Part shown: positions 1-6,599 of the stretch, in pieces
Position numbering within the stretch: position 1 is the stretch's first letter
Layout: each line of letters opens with the position of its first letter
The notes under the pieces: generated by a model
Seen by the model: the letters and a program-made list of their open reading frames with translations, nothing else
Databases searched by the model: none
What the model was told of the DNA's origin: nothing
Made by a program: the position numbers and the translations under genes
Source: CAVPPA01 sp963841325
GTDB lineage: Bacteria > Patescibacteriota > Saccharimonadia > Saccharimonadales > UBA4665
Assembly (NCBI GenBank): GCA_963841325.1
Contig: CAWJBZ010000005.1
Location: 1 to 64,000, forward strand
Direction: 5' to 3'
DNA length: 64,000 bases

Positions 1-2
1 GC

Positions 3-143
3 CAAAGAGTATTAGCCGTGGTAATAGAAAATTATGTGTTTTTAGTACCTTTTGTGGAAGATTATGAGAAATTATTTCTAAAGACAATTTATCCTAGTAG
101 AAAATTTACAAAAAGGTATTTAATTGAAAGGAGTGAACAATGA
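3..143 (+). CDS. BrnT-like toxin, C-terminal fragment (runs off the left edge)
   Basis: An open frame enters from the left edge and ends in TGA at 141-143. The readable end contains VFLVPFVEDYEKLFLKTIYP followed by a basic segment. This matches the closing strands of BrnT-type RelE-fold ribonuclease toxins, which typically end in a 'PFVE...FLKTIYPSRK' stretch. Its stop overlaps the start of the next gene (ATGA), the usual coupling of a toxin with its antitoxin. Toxin-first order also fits BrnT/BrnA. The assignment rests on about 46 residues plus context, and the N-terminal catalytic region is outside the window. Confidence 0.6.
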   Translation, partial: QRVLAVVIENYVFLVPFVEDYEKLFLKTIYPSRKFTKRYLIERSEQ

Positions 144-415
144 AGTACTACGTTTTAACAGATGAGGAGCAAAAGGAACTTGATGAAATAGAAACTGCCC
201 TAGAAAAGGGAGAGCTTCAAAGTGTAACTAATCTAGAACAAGAGAAAAAAAGACTACAACAGATAGCTAGAAATACTTTGAATAAAACAAAGAATATAAA
301 CATACGACTTTCGGAAAGAGATCTTTATAGATTAAAAGCTAAAGCTATAGAGGAAGGTATCCCCTACCAAACTCTAGCTTCTTCTATTTTGCACAAGTCT
401 ACAGCAACAAAATAA
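140..415 (+). CDS. CopG/BrnA-like antitoxin
   Basis: This is a 91-residue charged protein with an N-terminal helical, Glu/Lys-rich region. Its C-terminal third (about residues 52-88) reads NINIRLSERDLYRLKAKAIE followed by EGIPYQTLASSILH, a ribbon-helix-helix pattern of one strand and two helices seen in CopG-type antitoxins. It overlaps the toxin stop by ATGA. A strong Shine-Dalgarno, GAAAGGAG, lies 6 nt upstream at 126-133. It is expected to neutralise the toxin and repress its own operon; both are family inferences. Confidence 0.65.
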   Translation: MKYYVLTDEEQKELDEIETALEKGELQSVTNLEQEKKRLQQIARNTLNKTKNINIRLSERDLYRLKAKAIEEGIPYQTLASSILHKSTATK

Positions 416-474
416 TTCCACACCTTTAAAGCCACAGACTAAATCCCAGAAAGAACAAAGCCAGACCTTGCCTG

Positions 475-828
475 TTAGGCTAAAGCTTGATTAATCATCG
501 GGATTATTTGATGAGGATCCGCAACCTCTATAATCAACTTTTTATAGGTTTCGTGGCGTAAGTTAATTACCACTGTTTGATCAGGATGATGGACATCCCA
601 GAACACCCGGCCGCCATCCTGGAAGAAGGTACCAGCCTTGATTACTCCCGGAATCCGGGCACCGGCGATTTTAATACCCTTAACCCATTTGTGAGCCAAG
701 TCCGGATCATATTCAGCCCGGACGATATGTCCCAGCGGAATAGATAGATGGCTTTTTAAAGCCCACAATTCGTCAGCACCTTCGACATGCAGCACTAAAT
801 TACCGTCTTCAATCTTCAAATCAGTCAT
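475..828 (-). CDS. PH-like domain protein of unknown function
   Basis: A 117-residue soluble protein starting MTDLKIEDGNLVLHVEG. An in-frame ATG 11 codons upstream lies inside the preceding gene and is less likely. The alternating strands, an internal 'IPLGHIVRAEYD' segment and the closing 'LIIEVADPHQ' resemble small actinobacterial-type hypothetical proteins with a pleckstrin-homology-like beta barrel. No catalytic motif is visible. Its start overlaps the stop of the upstream isochorismatase-fold gene by 8 nt, so the two are probably translated together. Function unknown. Confidence 0.6.
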   Translation of the reverse strand: MTDLKIEDGNLVLHVEGADELWALKSHLSIPLGHIVRAEYDPDLAHKWVKGIKIAGARIPGVIKAGTFFQDGGRVFWDVHHPDQTVVINLRHETYKKLIIEVADPHQIIPMINQALA

Positions 829-1408
829 CTTTTTGCCCCAATCCTTTGGCCCACTCGGCAATCGTCAACACTTCGGCTTGGCGCGGAAAGACTTTTTCCA
901 TTAAGACCCGTTGGACCTCTTCGTCATGATCCAGGCAGCCGTCCGATAATACTGTCAGCGAAAAGTCCATATCCAGAGCTTGCCGGTAAGTCCCAAACAC
1001 CACCATACTGGTGGCCACACCGCACAGTACCAAGTGTTGGATGGCTTGAGCCCGTAAAATCATTTCCAGATCGCTACCAGCAAAGGCACTAACCCGCTTC
1101 TTGGCAATCACCAGATCTCCTTCTTCGGGTGTAATGACCGGCTGGGTAGCTGGATTGTTTTCATCCATCGAGACACCCGGCTGCCGCTCCCGGATAGTGG
1201 CAAACATTTTGTTATTGGGGTTGACTTCCGGATAACCCTTTCGGAACCTGACTACAATAAACATCACCGGCAGTTTAGCTCGGTGAGCCGCTTCCACCGC
1301 TTGCCTAACCCGCTGCAGGTAGGCGGAAGCCTGTTCGCCTAAATTACTGATGATGCTGTTTTGAACATCCAGCACCAACAAGGCCGTTTTTGGTTTATCC
1401 ATAATCAC
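821..1408 (-). CDS. Isochorismatase-fold hydrolase lacking the usual catalytic cysteine
   Basis: This 195-residue protein has the cysteine-hydrolase/isochorismatase layout. TALLVLDVQNSI at the N-terminus gives the catalytic Asp (family role). A central VIAKKRVSAF supplies the Lys. 'LCGVATSMVVFGTYRQALD' is the nucleophile region. In cysteine hydrolases this last motif is normally T-N-x-C-V; here it reads T-S-M-V-V, so Val sits where the nucleophilic Cys should be. True isochorismatases also lack this Cys. The protein may therefore act on an isochorismate-like substrate, or may be non-catalytic. A Shine-Dalgarno GGAGAGGAGTG precedes the ATG. It is coupled to the PH-like gene downstream. Confidence 0.75.
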   Translation of the reverse strand: MIMDKPKTALLVLDVQNSIISNLGEQASAYLQRVRQAVEAAHRAKLPVMFIVVRFRKGYPEVNPNNKMFATIRERQPGVSMDENNPATQPVITPEEGDLVIAKKRVSAFAGSDLEMILRAQAIQHLVLCGVATSMVVFGTYRQALDMDFSLTVLSDGCLDHDEEVQRVLMEKVFPRQAEVLTIAEWAKGLGQKDD

Positions 1409-1525
1409 TCCTCTCCCTCATTAGTCTTTTATATAATAAACCAAAACAGTACCGATGACTGTCAGATATTATCCTAAATTAGCTGACGAATGAATATCTT
1501 TATAGTAATATCGGCTTATTTGTTG

Positions 1526-1662
1526 TATACTCTGTTTTACTAGAATGCTTGCTGCTGTTTGGATTCTAGTGTTTAACAATATTAAGTTTTCGTTTTAGGG
1601 AGCAGCTACTGGATGTACTTTGAGTTGCCAGGTGCCTTGAACAGAACATAAGCAGGAGTAAT
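1526..1662 (+). promoter_or_regulatory. -10 box and long structured leader of the RRM gene
   Basis: TATACT at 1526-1531 is a good -10 box. Transcription from about 1538 would start at a perfect 8-bp stem, ACTAGAAT (1539-1546) pairing with ATTCTAGT (1563-1570). The resulting leader is about 125 nt and ends in an AGGAG ribosome site before the ATG at 1663. Leaders this long are unusual in this window, where many starts are leaderless. A stabilising or temperature-sensing role is plausible but is inference. Confidence 0.5.
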
Positions 1663-1995
1663 ATGGCAACAAAATTATTTGTCGGCGGTCTAGCCTATGC
1701 TATCACCGACAGCGGGTTGTCTGACTTTTTTGCAAAAGTCGGAACAGTTGAATCCGCCAAAGTAATTGCTGACCGTTTTTCCGGTCAGTCCAAAGGTTTC
1801 GGCTTTGTCGAAATGAGCACGGACGAAGAAGCCCAAAAGGCGATCGCCGAGCTTAACGGCAAAGAACTGGAAGGCCGAACTATTACGGTTAGCGTGGCTC
1901 GACCGCGCAGCGACGAACCCCGTTCGTTTGACAACAACCGTGGTGGTGGCGACCGAGATCGACACGGCTCAGGCCGCGACTGGTCTCACCGCTAA
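1663..1995 (+). CDS. RRM-domain RNA-binding protein
   Basis: A 110-residue protein carrying one RNA-recognition motif (residues 4-80). RNP2 is KLFVGGLAY near the N-terminus and RNP1 is SKGFGFVEM around residue 45. A short Gly/Arg/Asp-rich tail follows (about 84-110). This is the architecture of the small Rbp proteins of cyanobacteria and many other bacteria, which bind single-stranded RNA and are often cold-induced. It has its own promoter with a structured leader and its own terminator, so it is monocistronic. It probably acts as an RNA chaperone; targets are unknown. Confidence 0.9.
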   Translation: MATKLFVGGLAYAITDSGLSDFFAKVGTVESAKVIADRFSGQSKGFGFVEMSTDEEAQKAIAELNGKELEGRTITVSVARPRSDEPRSFDNNRGGGDRDRHGSGRDWSHR

Positions 1996-2025
1996 GGACA
2001 TTCTTTAGCTGTTTCATAAATAAAG

Positions 2026-2051
2026 AGCGGCTCTAAAACAGCCGCTTTTTT
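2026..2051 (+). terminator. Rho-independent terminator after the RRM gene
   Basis: A 7-bp stem AGCGGCT/AGCCGCT (2026-2032 with 2040-2046) is followed by a run of T through 2051. It lies 30 nt after the RRM stop codon and is a textbook intrinsic terminator on the + strand. Confidence 0.9.
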
Positions 2052-2132
2052 ATATTGTTTTCTCAGCTAATTGTTCTATACAGATATTAGCTACTGCAAA
2101 CTATAATTAGCTAATAGGTAGGAGATTAATTT

Positions 2133-3236
2133 ATGCCAGCTACCAAACAACGGATTCCCACTTACACCTCGTATACCCCAGCCCATCACCAACCGCCAAC
2201 CGGCTCGGAACCGTTAAAAGACCACCAACCACTGCCGGCGCCCGGCCGGCGTTGGAAAAAGATTATCCTACGGGTTTTTCTGTTATTAGTGGCTGTGGTG
2301 ATTATTGGCGGCGGCTTCATCGGCTGGAAATTTTATCAAAACGTCAGCAAAGTGACCGGCGATAAAAACCCGCTCGATCTATTCAGTCTGTTTGTTGGTG
2401 GTCCGCTGAACGAAACTAACGGCCGGATTAATATCTTGCTAGCCGGCGACTCCGCCGACGACCCCAATCATCAGGGCGCCGATCTGACCGATTCGATTAT
2501 GCTGATCAGCGTCAACCCGAATAAAAAATCAGCGGTACTGCTCAGTATCCCCCGGGACATGTGGGTTGATATTCCCGGTTACGGCTACCAGAAAATAAAC
2601 GCCGCTTACGAAGACGGAGGGATGAGTTTACTGTCTCAAGTAGTCCAGCAGGATTTTGGCATTACCGCTGACTATACGGCTTTAATTGATTACACCGCCT
2701 TTAAAGATGCGGTTAACACCGTCGGCGGCATCCGGATCGATATCCAAAGCCCCGATCCAAGGGGTATTTATGACGCCTATACCCATCTGCAACTACCCAA
2801 CGGCTGGGTGACTTTAGACGGCCAGCAAGCCCTGGACCTAGCCCGGGCCCGCGGTGACGCCAGTGCCGGCGATGTTTATTACGGCATTCCGGATAGCGAT
2901 TTCACCCGGACGACCTACCAGCGGGAAATGCTGATAGCTCTTAAGAGTAAAGCGGTCACCCCCGGTATTTTGTCCAATCCGTTCAAGGTAGCCAGTTTAG
3001 CCGATGCCGTGGGCAACAATGTCACCACCAATATGAGTTTAGGTAATATGGTTAGTTTGTATAACGACGCCAAAGGCATTAAAAATCAGAATGTGCAGTC
3101 GGTTAGTTTGAACAATATTAACGGTCAAAACCTATTGGTTGATTATTACACCCCCGACGGCGAAGACGCTCTGATACCAGCCGCCGGTTTTAATGACTTC
3201 AACCAGATCCAAAGTGTTATTAATAACATTCTTTAG
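2133..3236 (+). CDS. LytR-CpsA-Psr (LCP) family glycopolymer transferase
   Basis: A 367-residue protein with a cytoplasmic Pro-rich N-terminus, one membrane segment (residues 44-66) and an extracellular LCP domain (about 98-290). Conserved LCP signatures are visible: NILLAGDSADDP, TDSIMLISVNP, LLSIPRDMWVDIPG and LDLARARGD, with the arginines that bind the pyrophosphate of the lipid-linked donor in this family. LCP enzymes attach polymers such as teichoic acids or capsule to peptidoglycan, so it should act outside the membrane on cell-wall assembly. A TATAAT lies at 2102-2107 and a TAGGAG ribosome site precedes the start. It stands alone. Confidence 0.92.
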   Translation: MPATKQRIPTYTSYTPAHHQPPTGSEPLKDHQPLPAPGRRWKKIILRVFLLLVAVVIIGGGFIGWKFYQNVSKVTGDKNPLDLFSLFVGGPLNETNGRINILLAGDSADDPNHQGADLTDSIMLISVNPNKKSAVLLSIPRDMWVDIPGYGYQKINAAYEDGGMSLLSQVVQQDFGITADYTALIDYTAFKDAVNTVGGIRIDIQSPDPRGIYDAYTHLQLPNGWVTLDGQQALDLARARGDASAGDVYYGIPDSDFTRTTYQREMLIALKSKAVTPGILSNPFKVASLADAVGNNVTTNMSLGNMVSLYNDAKGIKNQNVQSVSLNNINGQNLLVDYYTPDGEDALIPAAGFNDFNQIQSVINNIL

Positions 3237-3351
3237 CCGATGACTCCTTAATTATCAGTACATTCATTCATCTTAGATTGAAATTATCTTATGGTATCTG
3301 TTATATCAAAGTTAGAATCCAGTATTGAGAGCCGTGTTAATAACATTTTTA

Positions 3352-3380
3352 TTGACAATCAATACTTACACTATTAGAAT
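3352..3380 (+). promoter_or_regulatory. Near-consensus sigma70 promoter of the RHH/PIN module (leaderless)
   Basis: TTGACA (3352-3357), a 17-nt spacer, then TAGAAT (3375-3380). The ATG at 3388 falls 7 nt after the -10 box, where transcription should start. This predicts a leaderless mRNA, consistent with the absence of a ribosome site. Confidence 0.75.
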
Positions 3381-3387
3381 TGACAGC

Positions 3388-3612
3388 ATGAAGACAGTAA
3401 GTTTTTCGCTCGACGAAGTAACGATACAAGGGATTGAAGCTTTAGCAAAACAAGCCAAGTTATCAAGAAGTGACATAGTTAGGTCTATGTATTCTAGAAT
3501 GCGACTTGAGAAGACCCTTGAGGACATGCAAGCTCAAGCAGCTCCTATATTAAAGAGGCTGGGGTTGGAGACTGAAGACGATGTCGTTGCCTATGCCAAG
3601 TCCAAAGCTTAA
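3388..3612 (+). CDS. Ribbon-helix-helix antitoxin
   Basis: A 74-residue protein beginning MKTVSFSLDEVTIQGIEALAK, a classic CopG/Arc-type ribbon-helix-helix DNA-binding region, followed by an acidic helical C-terminus that would contact the toxin. The start at 3388 is chosen over an upstream ATG at 3325 because a strong promoter lies between them and its expected start site coincides with 3388. The stop overlaps the start of the PIN-domain gene, so the two form a toxin-antitoxin pair. Autorepression is expected for the family. Confidence 0.8.
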   Translation: MKTVSFSLDEVTIQGIEALAKQAKLSRSDIVRSMYSRMRLEKTLEDMQAQAAPILKRLGLETEDDVVAYAKSKA

Positions 3613-4018
3613 TATCGTACCGGATACTGGTTTCTATATAGCGGCAACCTTAAAGAACGGCTACGCTAGGAGTTATCTAATTGGTAGGGGCACGAAATTT
3701 TTAACATACGAATTATTTAGTTCAGAAGCAATTTTGCTTGAAGTCCAAGAAAAGTTAGAGAGCGATAAATTCGGCTTTGACAGAGTTCAGGTAGTTACTG
3801 CTCTAAACCAAATTCGTAAGGTGGTAGCTATTGTTCATCCGAGACAGAAAGTAGTGGTCGTAAGGGACCCTGATGATAATAAAATCCTGGAATGCGCAAA
3901 AGAAGCACAAGCCGACGTCATAGTAACCTTTGATAAAGATTTGCTGACTCTAAAGGAATACGAAGGGATTAAAATAATCCATCCTACTGTATTGCAGTAT
4001 ATGTTTCCTAGTAATTAA
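3581..4018 (+). CDS. PIN-domain ribonuclease toxin (COG1569-like)
   Basis: A 145-residue PIN-fold protein. The acidic residues expected for the metal site appear in order: Asp in NIVPDTGFYIA near the start, then DPDDNKILECA and VIVTFDKDLL in the second half. This spacing matches the PIN_3/COG1569 group of putative toxins. It overlaps the RHH antitoxin by 32 nt, or by 20 nt if translation begins at the in-frame ATG at 3593. It probably cleaves RNA when the antitoxin is lost; the target is not predictable from sequence. Confidence 0.8.
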   Translation: MSLPMPSPKLNIVPDTGFYIAATLKNGYARSYLIGRGTKFLTYELFSSEAILLEVQEKLESDKFGFDRVQVVTALNQIRKVVAIVHPRQKVVVVRDPDDNKILECAKEAQADVIVTFDKDLLTLKEYEGIKIIHPTVLQYMFPSN

Positions 4019-4046
4019 TGCTCATCTCAACCCTATAGTAGCTGAG

Positions 4047-4060
4047 TACGTCCACTAGGG
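4047..4060. repeat. Short direct repeat, left copy (flanks the unknown gene at 4113)
   Basis: TACGTCCACTAGGG here matches TACGCCCACTAGGG at 4928-4941 in 13 of 14 positions. The two copies bracket a single gene of unknown function. They may be a trace of site-specific insertion or regulatory sites; a chance match cannot be excluded. Confidence 0.35.
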
Positions 4061-4112
4061 GGACTAAAGTGCTTATTGTTGCATCGTTTAACTAAAATGA
4101 AATAATACTGTT

Positions 4113-4811
4113 ATGGCAGATCGTTTATCTTATGATCTACCTGGGCCTGGTGAGCTAACTATTATTGTTCCCGAGGTTACGCTAAGACAAGCTCATTTAA
4201 ATATTCCCGATCTTCGGTTGAGACTAAGGTCGTTACAGGGGCGGAGTTTAATCAGGTCATCTGAATCCACAGCGTCTGGCGAAACCAGCCGTAGTTTTCG
4301 TATAGGTCTTAAAGCGCTTGGCAAAATTGCTGTTTCTTGGCGCAAAATTAACGCAGTCGTAGACGTAACCGATGCCGTCCGATCATTAGTTATGGCCCCT
4401 ACTTATAACGGTCACGCTGAAAAACTAGCGTTTTCTAGTTTCTCCCCAATAAGCCTTAGCGATTTTAGTTTTTTGGCTTATCTTAATCTACCAGAGGCTG
4501 AGCCGTCGGTCGTTGCGCCGTTCGTACGTAATACCATGACTGAGACCATTAGAGCCATGCAATTATACCAACACACCACTGAATTTATACTTGAGGATGG
4601 TCCAGAAGTTAGCATTGATCGAGAAGAGGGTGTTGAGTTACGACTTGGTCCTCAATCTAGCGTGCACACTTTAGGCGAAGATTATGTACCAGGTCAACGA
4701 CAGATAGAACTAATGGGTAATAATGTTAGTCCATATGGCGAACCCTTGGTATATCTAATGGGCGCTGTAGCTTTAGCTCATGCTGATACATATGTTAGCC
4801 AAAACACTTAG
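4113..4811 (+). CDS. Hypothetical protein, 232 aa
   Basis: I do not recognise this protein. It is soluble, with no signal peptide or membrane segment. The N-terminal half is rich in beta-prone and Arg/Ser stretches, the middle contains a hydrophobic 'FSPISLSDFSFLAYLNL' segment, and the end carries a short hydrophobic helix (PLVYLMGAVALAHA). No catalytic motif stands out. An A/T-rich -10-like region (AATAAT/AATACT around 4101-4109) sits directly before the ATG, suggesting a leaderless transcript. It lies between two toxin-antitoxin modules and is flanked by 14-bp direct repeats, which hints at an acquired cassette. Confidence 0.5.
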   Translation: MADRLSYDLPGPGELTIIVPEVTLRQAHLNIPDLRLRLRSLQGRSLIRSSESTASGETSRSFRIGLKALGKIAVSWRKINAVVDVTDAVRSLVMAPTYNGHAEKLAFSSFSPISLSDFSFLAYLNLPEAEPSVVAPFVRNTMTETIRAMQLYQHTTEFILEDGPEVSIDREEGVELRLGPQSSVHTLGEDYVPGQRQIELMGNNVSPYGEPLVYLMGAVALAHADTYVSQNT

Positions 4812-4927
4812 GTTAGGTAGCACTTCGATAGGTTTCATAATAATTTTGCATCCATTACTGAGATACTAACTTGATAACCATCGAAATGTAAGCCTTCAGC
4901 CATAATACTTTTTCAAAGTTTCGAAGA

Positions 4928-4941
4928 TACGCCCACTAGGG
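4928..4941. repeat. Short direct repeat, right copy
   Basis: TACGCCCACTAGGG, partner of the copy at 4047-4060. The rest of the 250-bp gap from 4812 to 5062 is A/T-rich and shows only the promoter of the antitoxin gene at its end. Confidence 0.35.
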
Positions 4942-5050
4942 TGAGCTGTGCTGTATTAGTACATAAGTCAAATATGTAGTTATGTTACTTTTAGTTAGCT
5001 AGATTATTTGCTGTTCAGACGTTGCATTATTAAATAAGCACCGTATCTGT

Positions 5051-5056
5051 TATAAT
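5051..5056 (+). promoter_or_regulatory. -10 box of the VbhA/Fic module (leaderless)
   Basis: A perfect TATAAT lies 6 nt before the ATG at 5063, so the predicted transcript starts at or next to the start codon. No Shine-Dalgarno is present. The -35 element is weak. Confidence 0.6.
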
Positions 5057-5062
5057 AAGATT

Positions 5063-5263
5063 ATGAAATGCTCACACAAAAACCTCTCGAACAAAGAACG
5101 ACAACGTGCTGTAATTATTGCTGTCGCCTCTGTTCGTGCAGAAGGCTTAGAGCCTTCTAAAGCAACTAAAAATAGACTCAACCAATACGCAAAAGGTCAT
5201 ATCACTGGTGAACAGCTAAGAAAAGAGAGTATTGCTGAGGCCAAAACACTTGCCTTAGTTTAA
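5063..5263 (+). CDS. VbhA-like antitoxin of a Fic toxin
   Basis: A 66-residue helical protein with the VbhA-type core: ERQRAV, then SVRAEGLEPS. Class I Fic antitoxins inhibit their partner through an (S/T)xxxE(G/N) helix; SVRAEG at residues 23-28 matches it exactly, with Glu27 predicted to occupy the ATP gamma-phosphate site. The following segment (YAKGHITGEQLRKE) matches the rest of the antitoxin domain. The Fic gene begins 10 nt downstream. A leaderless start is predicted from TATAAT 6 nt upstream. Confidence 0.85.
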   Translation: MKCSHKNLSNKERQRAVIIAVASVRAEGLEPSKATKNRLNQYAKGHITGEQLRKESIAEAKTLALV

Positions 5264-5273
5264 GACCTAAATC

Positions 5274-5864
5274 ATGCCTTACGACAGCGATAAAGATCCT
5301 TACGTCGACATTAGCTCTGGCATATTGAAAAATAAACTTAATATCAAAAATAAAGCCAAGCTGGAAGAGGCTGAAGCCATTATTACAACTCCAGCTATAG
5401 CTTTATTGAAAGAAGAACCCATTCTAGGAAACTTCGACCTAAGGCATTTACAAGCAATCCACAAACAACTTTTTTACCCGATCTATGCCTGGGCTGGTGA
5501 GCTCAGAGCAGTGATGCTGGCCAGGGATTCGACGCAGTTCGCTAACCCAGATTTCTTAGAGAAGTCAGCTAATAATATTTTCCATAACTTACATTTAGAA
5601 AACTTGTTGCTAGATTTAGACAACGAAACATACCTAAAACATTTTTCGCATTATTATTCTGAGGTCAATATCCTACACCCATTCAGAGAAGGAAATGGTC
5701 GTACTCAACGAGCATTCTTTAGCCTTTTAGCAGCAAAAGCCAACAAAGACATTGCCTGGGATCGTATGGATCCGAAAGAAAATTTGCAGGCCTCAATCGC
5801 AGCCTACAACGGCTATGAAGATCAATTGGTGTCTATGCTACACAAGCTTATTGAAGTTATTTAG
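5274..5864 (+). CDS. Fic-domain AMP transferase toxin
   Basis: A 196-residue Fic protein. The catalytic loop HPFREGNGRTQR (residues 135-146) fits HPFx(D/E)GNGRxxR exactly, including the catalytic His and the anion-binding Gly-Asn-Gly. The substrate-clamp 'flap' region lies around AWAGELRAV (72-80). Fic enzymes of this class transfer AMP from ATP to a hydroxyl side chain; known targets include gyrase and topoisomerase IV, but the target here is unknown. There is no internal inhibitory helix at either end, so it relies on the separate VbhA-like antitoxin encoded just upstream. Confidence 0.9.
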   Translation: MPYDSDKDPYVDISSGILKNKLNIKNKAKLEEAEAIITTPAIALLKEEPILGNFDLRHLQAIHKQLFYPIYAWAGELRAVMLARDSTQFANPDFLEKSANNIFHNLHLENLLLDLDNETYLKHFSHYYSEVNILHPFREGNGRTQRAFFSLLAAKANKDIAWDRMDPKENLQASIAAYNGYEDQLVSMLHKLIEVI

Positions 5865-5877
5865 CCTTACTCAAGAA

Positions 5878-5893
5878 AACGGTCTAGACCGTT
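5878..5893. promoter_or_regulatory. Perfect 16-bp palindrome after the Fic gene
   Basis: AACGGTCTAGACCGTT is a perfect inverted repeat 14 nt after the Fic stop. It has no loop and no T-run, so it is a poor intrinsic terminator; a protein-binding site is possible. The rest of the gap to 6073 holds a TATACT -10 box at 6023-6028 for the next gene. Confidence 0.35.
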
Positions 5894-6072
5894 AAGCTGA
5901 GCCGTATGGTATGAAAAGCGTCAGGGAACTTTATATTACTGGGGTCAGGAATCGGTTCAAGAATTTTTTCGAGATATTTTATTTTATTAACCATTGGCGA
6001 CTTAGCTAACCCCCAAATGTGCTATACTCACCCTAAAGAGTCTACGGTTAGTGATTTAAGTGAGGAGTTATT

Positions 6073-6579
6073 ATGGAAAAGCGAACCAATAATTTAGTAA
6101 CTTTAAGTGTTGTCGCTGTAGTTATTGTTGTACTGGTGGTGGTCGGAGTGGTTCTGCTGGTCAGGCACAATAATTCCAACAAATCGACAGCTCTGACTAC
6201 GGCCCAAACCACTGCTGCTAAACAGCAAATCACCACCAACTGGATGGCATTCTTTGCTACGTCAACTTCACTTCAGGGTAGAGAACAAGTGCTTCAGAAC
6301 GGTAATCAATTTGCTCAACCAATCCAGACGGAATTCACCGCTCTTAGTGCTAGTGCTGTCAGTACCGAATCTCCTAGTGTAGCCGTCAACAGTGTTAGTT
6401 TAATAAATTCGACAGCTGCCAACGTGGTCTATACCATAGAGCTCAACGGTCAACCGGTACTTAATGACCAAAAGGGTGAAGCTGTGTTGGTTAACAAAAC
6501 CTGGAAAGTTAGTGACGCTACTCTTTGTCAACTATTAAGCTTAGATGGTGATAAGCCGTCGGCTTGTCAGAATATCTAA
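6073..6579 (+). CDS. Membrane-anchored protein with an MTB12/NTF2-like domain
   Basis: A 168-residue protein with a strongly hydrophobic N-terminal segment (residues 9-31) acting as a signal anchor, a Thr/Asn linker, then an extracellular domain of about 115 residues. The pattern 'NWMAFFATSTSLQGREQVLQNG' plus a closing 'WKVSDATLCQLLSLDG' resembles the NTF2-like fold of the mycobacterial low-molecular-weight antigen MTB12. Two Cys near the end could form a disulfide. A GAGGAG ribosome site precedes the start, and TATACT lies 45 nt upstream. The MFS exporter begins 20 nt after its stop, so the two may be one operon. Molecular role unknown. Confidence 0.65.
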   Translation: MEKRTNNLVTLSVVAVVIVVLVVVGVVLLVRHNNSNKSTALTTAQTTAAKQQITTNWMAFFATSTSLQGREQVLQNGNQFAQPIQTEFTALSASAVSTESPSVAVNSVSLINSTAANVVYTIELNGQPVLNDQKGEAVLVNKTWKVSDATLCQLLSLDGDKPSACQNI

Positions 6580-6599
6580 CAGGCTAAAAGTAGCCGACG

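Noticed and set aside
5878..5893. The palindrome after the Fic gene as a terminator
   Set aside because: It has no loop and no following T-run.
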